From Bacteroidota bacterium (GTDB lineage Bacteria; Bacteroidota; Bacteroidia; Bacteroidales; UBA10428), in contig JAHEEB010000130.1 of the NCBI GenBank assembly GCA_024640925.1, positions 1 to 7,608 of the forward strand: 7,608 nt of DNA. The letters run 5' to 3'. Both the position numbers and the translations under genes were made by a program. Positions 1 through 6,966 of this stretch are shown piece after piece (position 1 is the stretch's first letter; every line of letters begins with the position of its first letter). The notes beneath the pieces are model-generated. The model made no database searches. It had not been told where the DNA came from and was given only the letters and a program-made list of their open reading frames with translations.

Positions 1-490
1 CACCAAAACACTAAAACATCAAATAATTGACTAATGTAATTTTGATTTATTGATTTTCCTTTGCCACCAAGACTCAAAGACTCTAAGATACACTAAGATG
101 GTTTTCTTTTGTGGATCTTCGTGATTTGGTACCTTTGTGGCTTTGCTTTGCCACCAAAACACTAAAACACCAAATAATCGCCTAATGTAATATTGATTTA
201 TTGACTTTCCTTTGCCACCAAGACTCAAAGACTCTAAGATACACTAAGATGGCCTTCTTTTGTGTTTCTTCGTGATTTGGTGCCTTTGTGGCTTTGCTTT
301 GCCACCAAAACACTAAAACACCAAATAATCGCCTAATGTAATATTGATTTATTGACTTTCCTTTGCTACCAAGACCCAAAGACTCTAAGATACTATGATG
401 ATTTTCTTTTGTGAATCTTCGTGAATTGGTGCCTTTGTGGCTTTGCTTTGCCACCAAAACACTAAAACACCAAAAAATTGCTAAATGCAA
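1..490. repeat. 151-bp tandem repeat array, 3 full copies plus a partial fourth
   Basis: Three consecutive copies lie at 1-151, 152-302 and 303-451 (151, 151 and 149 bp). A fourth starts at 452 and loses similarity near 490. Each copy begins CACCAAAACACTAAAACA. Each also contains a CACCAAGACTCAAAGACTCT-like segment and ends CTTTGTGGCTTTGCTTTGC. Copies differ by scattered substitutions, and copy 3 has a 2-bp deletion near the ATACACTAAGAT segment. The first copy starts at base 1, so the array may extend leftwards. The period is not a multiple of three, so no reading frame is kept from copy to copy. The open frames seen on the minus strand are therefore by-products of the repeat. CACCAA/CTTTGTGG-type intergenic repeats are familiar from environmental Bacteroidota genomes (recollection, not searched). 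Function unknown. Confidence 0.93.
277..308. repeat. Inverted repeat spanning each repeat-unit junction
   Basis: At the junction of copies 2 and 3, TTGGTG (277-282) is the exact complement of CACCAA (303-308), with a 20-base loop of CTTTG-rich sequence. The same arrangement recurs at the copy 3/4 junction, with a mismatch at the copy 1/2 junction (TTGGTA). The array can therefore form a series of weak cruciforms or RNA hairpins. No protein-binding role can be assigned. Confidence 0.5.
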
Positions 491-665
491 TAAACGGTAA
501 AAGGAGTTCGTTTCAATTATTTTATTGCCATATACGGATTAAAGTGATAATTCCCGGCATTCACCAGGTAATATCGAAAGTCAAAACAACAAAAAAATCC
601 CCTCCAATGAGTTATATCCACCTTTTTCATTACACGATATAGGAAAACACTAAATCTTAAATCGA

Positions 666-785
666 ATGGAAACACTATTTTACCTGCAACAAACTAAAAA
701 TTGCATTTCTAAAACAAAGGTTAAATGCAAAAACATGGTTCTCTTAATCCTTTTTTTATTGTCGTTTAAACCGATAAGTTATGCT
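666..785 (+). other. Signal peptide of the C25-like protein
   Basis: The first 40 codons give a basic stretch (Lys11, 17, 20, 22), a Val-Leu-Ile-Phe-rich core and a small-residue cut site (S-Y-A, then Leu-Asp). This is the Sec signal expected of a T9SS cargo. Starting at Met24 would leave the hydrophobic core with almost no n-region, which is why the upstream ATG is preferred. Confidence 0.8.
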
Positions 786-3700
786 TTAGATGTTGAACTT
801 TTAATTATTACCCCTGAAGAGTTTGAAGACTATGCCCAGATCCTGGTCAATAAAAAGATTCAGACAGGTAGTGTAACAAACCCATGGCTGATAACCCTTG
901 AATCGATTTATGCCGATGCCCGTTTTGACGGCAGAGACGAACCGGAAAAAATTAAAATGGCCATCAAGTATTTTGTCGAACATAATAATACCCGCTATGT
1001 CCTTTTGCTTGGCGATGGGGATAAATTTCCCGTCAGGTGGGTTAATGATCAGGAGATATATTTTGCAAGCGATTTGTATTATGCCGACATCTATAATGCC
1101 GATGGTTCCTTTTGTTCCTGGGATTATAACAACAACGATTTCTTTGGGGAACAAAGGCTGGGAAGGGGCAGTATCAGGGAGGTAAATTATGTCAATATTG
1201 ATCATGCCGATTTGCATCCTGATGTTGCTGTCGGAAGAATACCAGCATCGACACCTGAAGAATTGGAGAGTTATATTGCCAAGGTAATCGAATATGAATA
1301 CAAAACCCTTCACAGCAGCTGGTACAATAATTTCTTGCTGGCTGGAGGAAATGGCAGAAAGTGCGATCCTGCCATTCATTTTCTCGATATCTATGAGAAT
1401 TTTCCTACGGATTTTAATCTAATTACATATATAAATCAGGCTTATTACGACCCGGTTGCAGGAGAAGATTACAGACCCTGTGATAAATCTGACACTGAAA
1501 CTTACGATGAGTATGTAGCCAGAACCGGCTTGAACAGCGATCAAAACAGTCTTTTACGCAATGTCAAATCAGCTGGAAATACCGGAAGAATACCTGATAT
1601 TATCTTTAACGAATTGGGTTTCTTTGGCTGGCACGACCATGGTATCAGAATAATAAGGGATTATAATGAAGATATTACAAATTACGGCAAGTATACCATT
1701 GGATACAACGATGGATGCAGTGACGGAACTTTTGTAGGTAAAATTCCTGTTGATGAATATCCCGTTAATCCGCCACCCGCTATACTTGAAACTACATCGC
1801 CATACAATATCGATATAGCCGTTCCTGAACATATGTTATTTGCGAAGAACAATATTACATCGCGCGAAACCGGATGGGTTGGAGCTGTTGCTGCTACAAA
1901 GGGATTAAGTTTCCCAGGTAATGGCGAAATGATGTTCCGGTTTTTTCAATCGTACGATAATCCTCATCCCTCGGTTGGCAGCAACCGATTGGGTGATATG
2001 TGGAGATCGATGGTTGAATATTGGCTTGAAGATGTGATTTTTGATGATGCGGGAGAATTCGATCTGCACGTAATGTTTGACAAATACTCCATTGATTCTG
2101 CCACATGGTTCAATAAATATGAAATGCGTTTTGGTATTGCACAAACAATGGCTAACACCCTCTTTGGCGATCCTTCTTTACAACCGGGAGGCATAGAACC
2201 GGCATCGGGTTTCGACAATACCGCCCCTAATACGACAGACAATACAGACAACTGTTGGCACGGCAACAATGTTACCGTTAGTTTCACTGCTACCGATGCT
2301 GTATCTGGCGTTCGATTTACCCGCTACAGAGTAGACAGTTCGGCTTGGATCAATGGCAGCTCAGTTACAATAAATGCACCTGATAATCACAGCAATGATG
2401 GGAAACATTTTATCGAATATTATTCGGTTGACTGGGCAGGTAACATGGAAAGTACGAACACATGTGTTGTAAAGATCGAGACTGTTCCTCCAATTACTAC
2501 CATGCTTCTCAATGGCAAATCACCATTTACACTGTTGTGCCCTTGTCCCATAGGTTATTCATGCGACTGTCCTGAAAATGGATGTTATGGCGATGGAGTT
2601 GAAGTAAGTATGACCGCGACAGATAATTCATCCGGAATTGAAGGAATTTATTATTACTTCGAGGGCTCCAGTTATGGTAGTTATGCACCTATTACATATG
2701 TCGGACCTTTTACAAGAACAGGCGGAGACATACTTGGAACCTATATCATACACTACTGGGCGGTAGATGGTGCCGGAAACCATGGGGCCGAAAGAGTGGT
2801 TGATTTTTGTGTATCAAACATGCGTGCAGGAATTATAAGTGAAGAAATGGAGATTCTCGAAGGTATTAAAGAAATTGTATCCTTCAGGGCAAGAGAAAAA
2901 TATCAATCGCCATTTTCAGATATTATTGCTGCCCGATATGAATATGCTATTGACGATGAAGAACTAAAATGGATCGTTATCGGAACAGATTTGAACGCAA
3001 AAGATGGTTTCGGAATGGATTGGAACACAGAACAATTTACAAACGGTGACTATCGTATCCGTTCAACATATTATGGGCAATCGCTGACCCCAACTCCAAT
3101 AAAAACCGCTGCTACCCTTGGAAAAATCATTCATCAGGATGAGTTTATTGTCACTGTTGCCAATTTTGATGAAACTGCCTATAATTTTACTTTACAGGCT
3201 GCTGATACTATTAATCGTGGCGAGATGATTGATTTCAATATTACATTAAAAAATAATTCAAAAGAGGATAAAATAATGGGAGCACAACTAATATGCAAAA
3301 TCGATAAAGAACTCTTTGATACGATTCAAATTTCTAATTATGGTTCTTTAAATAATTCAGGCTGTCCGGAGTGGCATGTTAAATTATTGAATCCGGGAGA
3401 AACCTGGAATGCTCATGTCTTCGGATATTTAAAAAAACAACTAACTCCCGGCCTGAACATTAAAGCGCAGGCCTATATCCTCGACACCGATTTATCCATT
3501 ATGCTAAGTGATGATCCAAGTACACCGGAAAAAGGCGACCATACCTGCACCAAGGTGAATTCTTTAAATGCCACAATACTTGGTTATGTAAAAAATTCCA
3601 TGAACAACCAGCCCGTTATTGCCAAGGTGTGCCTGGATGGCTCTGTAAATGAAACGGGTTATACCAACAGTTATGGAAAATTTACTTTCAATAATCTGCC

Positions 3701-4769
3701 TACAGGTATTTATTCCATTTCCGTAATACCCATTGATTCGTTGTACCAAAAACAAAAATTCGATACCATTGCCTATTTGAAAGGTGATGGGGCAACCGAT
3801 ACTGTTTACCTTTACCTGAGAAATAAAGATAAGAAAGCACCTACCTCAAAAATAAAGCAGGGAATTAATGCATTATTCTCCTCCGATACTACAATGATTA
3901 AAGGTATTGCATATGATTATAACCCGGGAGAAGGTGTAAAAGAGGTTCAAATAAGTATCCAGCGCCTGGATAATTACAAATACTGGAACGGAACACAATG
4001 GACAAACACAAAACATTGGATTAAAACTGATGGTGCAGAAAACTGGAGTTTTTCGAAAGAGTTATTACAATTCGAATCAGGTAAATCATACATACTACAG
4101 ACAAAAGCGGTTGATTTTGCCGGAAATGAAGAAGTTCCAACTACTTTCAGGTTGATGAAATCCATTGCTACTTCAAAAATAATTTTCCCGGCCAATACAA
4201 TTGTTAATTGCGGAAATACGTATTTTACATGGAGTAACGTCAATACGGAATATTATTATTTGCAGGTTGCCAACAATCCGCAATTCATTAATCCGCAAAT
4301 TAACATGGAGCAAACAGAAGGAACAAGCTATACTGATTTCGGATCTTTAGATAATGGCACCTATTATTGCAGGGTAAAGGCCTTCAATATGCCTGTTGAT
4401 AATCCTGAACTGGGACCTGTTGAAGGAGAATGGAGCGAACCGGTTATTTTCAGCAAAGCATGCAACCAGCCCGATTCAGTAAACAGCATCCTGGAGGTAG
4501 TTGACAATCTGATGTCGGTCTATCCGAATCCTTCCATTAGTTATACAACTATTTATATTTTGAATAACTCATATCAGAATGTAAGAACACAGGTATTTTC
4601 AATAACCGGAGCACTTGTCGCCGATTTGTACAATTCGTACAGCAATCAGGGGGTTGTTGAAGTTGTATGGAATCATGGAGATAAACAAACTACTCCCGGA
4701 ACCTATATAATAAAATCTACCGTTGGAAACAGAAATTACTATTCCAAATGTATTGTAATGAATAAGTAA
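666..4769 (+). CDS. Secreted gingipain-like (C25) protein with Ig-like modules and a T9SS type A sorting domain
   Basis: A predicted 1367-residue exported protein. Residues 1-40 form a signal peptide with a Lys-rich n-region, a hydrophobic core at 25-34 and a likely cut after SYA. Residues 43-506 resemble the peptidase C25 (gingipain) caspase fold: YVLLLGDGDKFP at 111-122, VAVGRIPAST at 188-197, the WHDHG catalytic-His motif at 322-326, and the family's closing GDPSL at 501-505. No gingipain-type propeptide lies between the signal and the domain. The catalytic Cys is unclear; the best-aligned position is Ser378. Two Ig-like modules of the SGVxxxxYxxD...AVDxAGN type lie near 527-607 and 608-715, with beta-rich modules near 722-820 and 830-960. 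A carboxypeptidase-regulatory-like domain spans 968-1052, another AVDFAGN-type module 1057-1165 and an FN3-like module 1168-1264. Residues 1283-1367 are the sorting tail (YPNP at 1286-1289, PGTYIIK near the end). An in-frame TAA at 651-653 bounds the start. ATG at 735 (Met24) is possible but would remove the charged n-region. Probable role: T9SS-exported, surface-anchored protease or pseudoprotease. Confidence 0.93.
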   Translation: METLFYLQQTKNCISKTKVKCKNMVLLILFLLSFKPISYALDVELLIITPEEFEDYAQILVNKKIQTGSVTNPWLITLESIYADARFDGRDEPEKIKMAIKYFVEHNNTRYVLLLGDGDKFPVRWVNDQEIYFASDLYYADIYNADGSFCSWDYNNNDFFGEQRLGRGSIREVNYVNIDHADLHPDVAVGRIPASTPEELESYIAKVIEYEYKTLHSSWYNNFLLAGGNGRKCDPAIHFLDIYENFPTDFNLITYINQAYYDPVAGEDYRPCDKSDTETYDEYVARTGLNSDQNSLLRNVKSAGNTGRIPDIIFNELGFFGWHDHGIRIIRDYNEDITNYGKYTIGYNDGCSDGTFVGKIPVDEYPVNPPPAILETTSPYNIDIAVPEHMLFAKNNITSRETGWVGAVAATKGLSFPGNGEMMFRFFQSYDNPHPSVGSNRLGDMWRSMVEYWLEDVIFDDAGEFDLHVMFDKYSIDSATWFNKYEMRFGIAQTMANTLFGDPSLQPGGIEPASGFDNTAPNTTDNTDNCWHGNNVTVSFTATDAVSGVRFTRYRVDSSAWINGSSVTINAPDNHSNDGKHFIEYYSVDWAGNMESTNTCVVKIETVPPITTMLLNGKSPFTLLCPCPIGYSCDCPENGCYGDGVEVSMTATDNSSGIEGIYYYFEGSSYGSYAPITYVGPFTRTGGDILGTYIIHYWAVDGAGNHGAERVVDFCVSNMRAGIISEEMEILEGIKEIVSFRAREKYQSPFSDIIAARYEYAIDDEELKWIVIGTDLNAKDGFGMDWNTEQFTNGDYRIRSTYYGQSLTPTPIKTAATLGKIIHQDEFIVTVANFDETAYNFTLQAADTINRGEMIDFNITLKNNSKEDKIMGAQLICKIDKELFDTIQISNYGSLNNSGCPEWHVKLLNPGETWNAHVFGYLKKQLTPGLNIKAQAYILDTDLSIMLSDDPSTPEKGDHTCTKVNSLNATILGYVKNSMNNQPVIAKVCLDGSVNETGYTNSYGKFTFNNLPTGIYSISVIPIDSLYQKQKFDTIAYLKGDGATDTVYLYLRNKDKKAPTSKIKQGINALFSSDTTMIKGIAYDYNPGEGVKEVQISIQRLDNYKYWNGTQWTNTKHWIKTDGAENWSFSKELLQFESGKSYILQTKAVDFAGNEEVPTTFRLMKSIATSKIIFPANTIVNCGNTYFTWSNVNTEYYYLQVANNPQFINPQINMEQTEGTSYTDFGSLDNGTYYCRVKAFNMPVDNPELGPVEGEWSEPVIFSKACNQPDSVNSILEVVDNLMSVYPNPSISYTTIYILNNSYQNVRTQVFSITGALVADLYNSYSNQGVVEVVWNHGDKQTTPGTYIIKSTVGNRNYYSKCIVMNK
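4512..4769 (+). other. T9SS type A C-terminal sorting domain (Por_Secre_tail-like)
   Basis: The last 85 residues of the C25-like protein begin with SVYPNPS, followed by short beta strands (TQVFSITGALV), a Gly/Asn turn and the PGTYIIKSTVG...YSKCIVM ending. This is the standard order of the type A sorting tail recognised by the T9SS in Bacteroidota and removed on attachment to the cell surface. It implies the host has PorU/PorV/GldKLMN homologues, which are not in this window. Confidence 0.92.
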
Positions 4770-4796
4770 GTTATAAGCTGAAAAACATTGAGTCTT

Positions 4797-4827
4797 GCCC
4801 TGCGAGGAGATAAAAATCCCGCAGGGC
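4797..4827 (+). terminator. GC-rich hairpin 28 bp after the C25-like gene, possible terminator
   Basis: GCCCTGCG, a bulged A, then GGA pairs with TCCCGCAGGGC across a GATAAAAA loop, an 11-bp stem. It sits just downstream of the TAA at 4767-4769, where a transcript end is expected. No T-run follows (TCGATTG), so it is not a canonical intrinsic terminator. It could be an mRNA 3' stabiliser, or one of the palindromic intergenic repeats common in Bacteroidota. Confidence 0.55.
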
Positions 4828-4930
4828 TCGATTGTATCTCAAATATCTGCCTTTGGTTTTTTCAGATGAAACCTGAACCTTAAATAAATGGCTATAGTAT
4901 ATAATCCTATTATTAAAACCCCACGGCTGG

Positions 4931-4949
4931 CGCGGATTTATAATCCGTG
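4931..4949. repeat. Short palindromic hairpin
   Basis: CGCGGATT (4931-4938) and AATCCGTG (4942-4949) form an 8-bp stem, with one G-T wobble, around a TAT loop. CGGATT...AATCCG palindromes flanked by CGGCTGGCG-like sequence recur between genes in Bacteroidota (recollection, not checked). It may be a REP-like element. Confidence 0.5.
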
Positions 4950-4980
4950 ACCTTTTATTCGTTGTGTTTTGTGTAGCACA

Positions 4981-5021
4981 TTAACCGTTGTCCGAATGGC
5001 TGTGCCTGCGGACTCCGTTAA
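4981..5021. repeat. Imperfect inverted repeat around GTCCG/CGGAC
   Basis: GTCCG (4990-4994) pairs with CGGAC (5009-5013) over a 14-base loop. The flanks TTAACCG and CCGTTAA extend the pairing imperfectly to a 41-base element bounded by TTAA on both sides. It lies 31 bases after the preceding hairpin, so the two may belong to one degenerate repeat or mobile-element end. Confidence 0.4.
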
Positions 5022-5090
5022 AGATAAAAGAGAGCTAGTAGAAATGTCGGGCTTTTTACATATTGTTACCAACCAACATATCCGCACTGC

Positions 5091-5168
5091 AAAGCAGGTA
5101 GAAAATTAAGTAATATGACTTCGAGTGGATATACTGATTATTTGAGTAATTTTGTATATGTAGATTAA
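5091..5168 (+). pseudogene. Upstream part of the RHS core, cut off by an in-frame stop
   Basis: In the same frame as the downstream RHS sequence, this stretch reads KAGRKLSNMTSSGYTDYL and then SNFVYVD, followed directly by TAA (5166-5168) and KLCFILTSEG. In Bacteroidota RHS proteins the segment before the YxxKDHLGNxR motif commonly has the form 'GNFVYVDGKLxxILTSEGR'. The TAA therefore falls where a Gly codon is expected. Continuity of similarity on both sides of the stop argues for a nonsense change in a once-continuous gene. RHS similarity fades upstream of about 5091, and a further in-frame stop lies at 5037-5039. The large beta-cocoon part and any signal peptide are absent. Confidence 0.6.
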
Positions 5169-5267
5169 AAACTGTGTTTCATACTTACCAGCGAAGGCTG
5201 CATAAAATATAACTCAACAGCGAAAACGTATACCTACGAATACCATATAAAAGACCACCTGGGCAAT

Positions 5268-6923
5268 GTGCGCTTGGCGTTCGACAGCCTTACCACAGGT
5301 ATCGATATCATTCAGGTAAACGATTATTATCCATTTGGCATGAAGGCAGACCTTGCCCAGTATGAGAACAACGATAACAGGTATTTATACAACGGTAAAG
5401 AACTCCAGAAAAACACGAATTGGTTAGATTATGGCGCCAGAATGTATAATCCCGCTCTGGGACGGTTCCATATGATTGATCCTAAGAGCGGGAATTTTGC
5501 TGAACAAAGTCCTTATATATATGCGGGTAATAATCCTATTAAATTTATTGATATTAATGGGAAGTTTTCTTTTGATCCTAGGCAGTTAGACTATATTAAA
5601 CTGAATTATCCAACTGCCTATGCATATATTATGGAAACTAATAAATCGAGTGGAAGTATTATGGATTTAGCTAAAAGCGAAGCATTTCAAAATGCCTTAA
5701 TTAAAAATACAGGCCAATCTGTATTTCCAGATTCTTGGGTTGGTGATAATTTAACATTAACTGGAGAACAAATTAAAGGTGATTTTGCAGGAGGTAAAGG
5801 CCCAATAATAAATGTAACTATGAATCCAGGGAAAAAATATAATCCGTTATTTTTGGGAGATCCCCAAAAAACTGGAGGATATAATCCATTTGACAATGGC
5901 AAAGAATGTAAAACTTTTGATATTAATGAACGATCACTTATAAATCTTGAGAATGCTATAAAAAATGGAGATAAAAGAGAGCAACAAGCTATGCTTTTAG
6001 AATTTACAACTACAACTACTCATGAATATTTAGAATCCTATAGTAATGACAATTTAATAAGAATAAAAAATGAAGATGGTACTATTAAAGAATATGGAGT
6101 AAGTTCAGCAATTAATGAACTATATGGAACTTCTCCATCATTTTCGAGTCATGATTTAAAGTCTTCTTTTTTAGTGATAGATGGAATCACTAATACAAAA
6201 TCTTCTCTTATTCCAAATCTTCCTGAATCAAATTTACTAATGAAAAAATTAAAACAAATATCTTTACTTTTATTTTTTTGTATTTGGTTTGATCAACTAA
6301 TATATTCAACATCCTTATCCGAAATTGATAGTTGCAATATTGAATTCACAGAATCAGTCTTTTTTGAATACTGCCCTTATTCTTTTAAGTTAGTTGTTTC
6401 TGATACTTCTGATATAACAATTGAAGGAGTTAAAAACTGTTCTATTAAGAGAGGACCTGCATGTTCATATACTGCTGTATTTCAGGGAGCACGTGGTGGT
6501 ATGGGGCAGGCAATTATTTCCGTTTATAGAAAGGAAAAAGATGAAAAGATAATACTTACAAATAAAAAAATAGTTTTTAAAGGACTTAAAAAAACTGCAA
6601 ATATTTCAAATCAGTTTTACTCTGGTAATTTTATTTTAAAAAATCAATTAAAAAATGCAAGTATATGTGCTACAATAAAAAATCATGAGTTTGGAGTCTA
6701 CTTTGAAGTTAAATCATTTACAATGACGATAGTAAAGAATAATAATCTGATTGATCTACAAAGCATAGGAGAAAAATTTACCGAAGAACAAATGAAATAT
6801 ATTTATGAGTTTGATGATGGAAAACCTGTAATTATCAGAAATATTATTGTTGAATGTTTTCCGGGTTCTATAGAGAAGGAATTAATCGATCCTATCGTTT
6901 TCTTTATTAACACAGATTTATGA
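5268..6923 (+). CDS. Truncated RHS repeat-associated core with variable C-terminal domain, reading in frame into a GldM-like protein
   Basis: The open frame begins after the TAA at 5166-5168; GTG 5268 is only the first formal start and lies inside the RHS motif (YHIKDHLGNVRLAFD from 5241). Residues 19-97 are the RHS-associated core: YYPFGM, YLYNGKELQ, LDYGARMYNPALGRFHMIDP in two adjoining pieces, SPYIYAGNNPIKFIDING. In intact family members this core follows a long YD-repeat shell and marks where a polymorphic toxin tip begins. Residues 98-324 are that variable tip. I do not recognise its family, though THEYLESY at 251-258 recalls a metallopeptidase helix with the second His of HExxH replaced by Glu. 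Base composition becomes clearly more AT-rich in the tip, as expected of exchangeable toxin cassettes. From residue 325 the frame enters a separate domain with its own signal peptide (see 6240-6923). Whether the 551-residue fusion is ever made is doubtful, since no start or secretion signal is evident at its front. Probably a pseudogenised or orphan toxin cassette. Confidence 0.7.
   Translation: MRLAFDSLTTGIDIIQVNDYYPFGMKADLAQYENNDNRYLYNGKELQKNTNWLDYGARMYNPALGRFHMIDPKSGNFAEQSPYIYAGNNPIKFIDINGKFSFDPRQLDYIKLNYPTAYAYIMETNKSSGSIMDLAKSEAFQNALIKNTGQSVFPDSWVGDNLTLTGEQIKGDFAGGKGPIINVTMNPGKKYNPLFLGDPQKTGGYNPFDNGKECKTFDINERSLINLENAIKNGDKREQQAMLLEFTTTTTHEYLESYSNDNLIRIKNEDGTIKEYGVSSAINELYGTSPSFSSHDLKSSFLVIDGITNTKSSLIPNLPESNLLMKKLKQISLLLFFCIWFDQLIYSTSLSEIDSCNIEFTESVFFEYCPYSFKLVVSDTSDITIEGVKNCSIKRGPACSYTAVFQGARGGMGQAIISVYRKEKDEKIILTNKKIVFKGLKKTANISNQFYSGNFILKNQLKNASICATIKNHEFGVYFEVKSFTMTIVKNNNLIDLQSIGEKFTEEQMKYIYEFDDGKPVIIRNIIVECFPGSIEKELIDPIVFFINTDL
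5562..6239 (+). other. Variable C-terminal (toxin-tip) domain of the RHS remnant
   Basis: This is the segment after the RHS core's closing FIDING motif and before the internal ATG at 6240, about 225 residues. It has no signal peptide or membrane segment. Two regions stand out: a Gly/Asn/Pro-rich part (GDFAGGKGPIINV, PGKKYNPLFLGDPQKTGG) and a helical part, LLEFTTTTTHEYLESYSNDN, followed 16 residues later by EYGVSSAINELYG. The spacing resembles zincin toxin tips, which carry HExxH and then a downstream Glu in a Gly-Phe-Glu...Tyr-Gly context. Here the second His and the later Glu are not at the expected places. Toxin activity is inferred from position only. Confidence 0.5.
6240..6923 (+). CDS. 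Secreted stand-alone GldM C-terminal-like protein, copy 1
   Basis: ATG at 6240 opens a 227-residue protein. Residues 1-23 are a Sec-type signal peptide (Lys-Lys-Leu-Lys, then a Leu/Phe-rich core, cut near IYS). No lipobox precedes the Cys in that core, so a soluble periplasmic or exported product is more likely than a lipoprotein. Residues 30-115 are a beta-sandwich like the third domain of GldM (YSFKLVVSDTSDITIEG, then GGMGQAIISVYRKE). Residues 120-225 match the GldM C-terminal pattern: YSGNFILKNQL at 127-137, FGVYFEVKSFTMTI at 151-164, GEKFTEEQMKYI at 177-188, GKPVIIRNI at 194-202 and the closing LIDPIVFFI. In GldM/PorM these domains reach across the periplasm in the T9SS motor complex. Here the N-terminal membrane helix and helical bundle are missing. 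The ATG is in frame with the RHS tip, with no stop between. An internal start is favoured because the next gene has its own equivalent start and signal peptide. Function unknown; immunity or adaptor roles are guesses. Confidence 0.75.
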   Translation: MKKLKQISLLLFFCIWFDQLIYSTSLSEIDSCNIEFTESVFFEYCPYSFKLVVSDTSDITIEGVKNCSIKRGPACSYTAVFQGARGGMGQAIISVYRKEKDEKIILTNKKIVFKGLKKTANISNQFYSGNFILKNQLKNASICATIKNHEFGVYFEVKSFTMTIVKNNNLIDLQSIGEKFTEEQMKYIYEFDDGKPVIIRNIIVECFPGSIEKELIDPIVFFINTDL

Positions 6924-6966
6924 AGATTATATTCTTTTTATTAATAGTCAATAGAAATGAATTAGA

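Larger units (their letters stand above)
4770..5090. other. Gene-poor spacer between the C25-like gene and the RHS remnant
   Basis: I see no convincing gene here. The stretch holds the hairpin at 4797-4827, two more at 4931-4949 and 4981-5021, and a 37-codon frame from ATG 4996 to TAA 5107-5109. That frame resembles nothing I recognise and overlaps the start of RHS-like sequence in another frame, so it is probably chance. A 20-codon frame at 4888-4950 is likewise unconvincing. The patchwork look suggests remnants left when the front of an RHS gene was lost. Confidence 0.6.

Noticed and set aside
31..490. Two minus-strand open frames (31-228 and 182-490) sharing near-identical peptides
   Set aside because: They arise from the 151-bp repeat read in different frames. 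The period is not a multiple of three, and the encoded peptides resemble no protein family.
1..490. CRISPR array
   Set aside because: The whole 151-bp unit repeats; there are no short identical repeats separated by unique spacers.
801..1379. 192-codon minus-strand open frame inside the C25-like gene
   Set aside because: It lies entirely opposite a well-supported coding domain with recognisable C25 motifs and has no signal or family features of its own.
4996..5109. 37-codon frame starting at ATG 4996
   Set aside because: It starts within the inverted repeat at 4981-5021, has no recognisable homology and runs into RHS-like sequence read in a different frame.
5147..5154. TAATTTTG, a match to the Bacteroidota -7 promoter motif TAnnTTTG
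   Set aside because: It lies inside sequence that reads as RHS core and has no TTG at the proper upstream distance, so it is probably coincidental.
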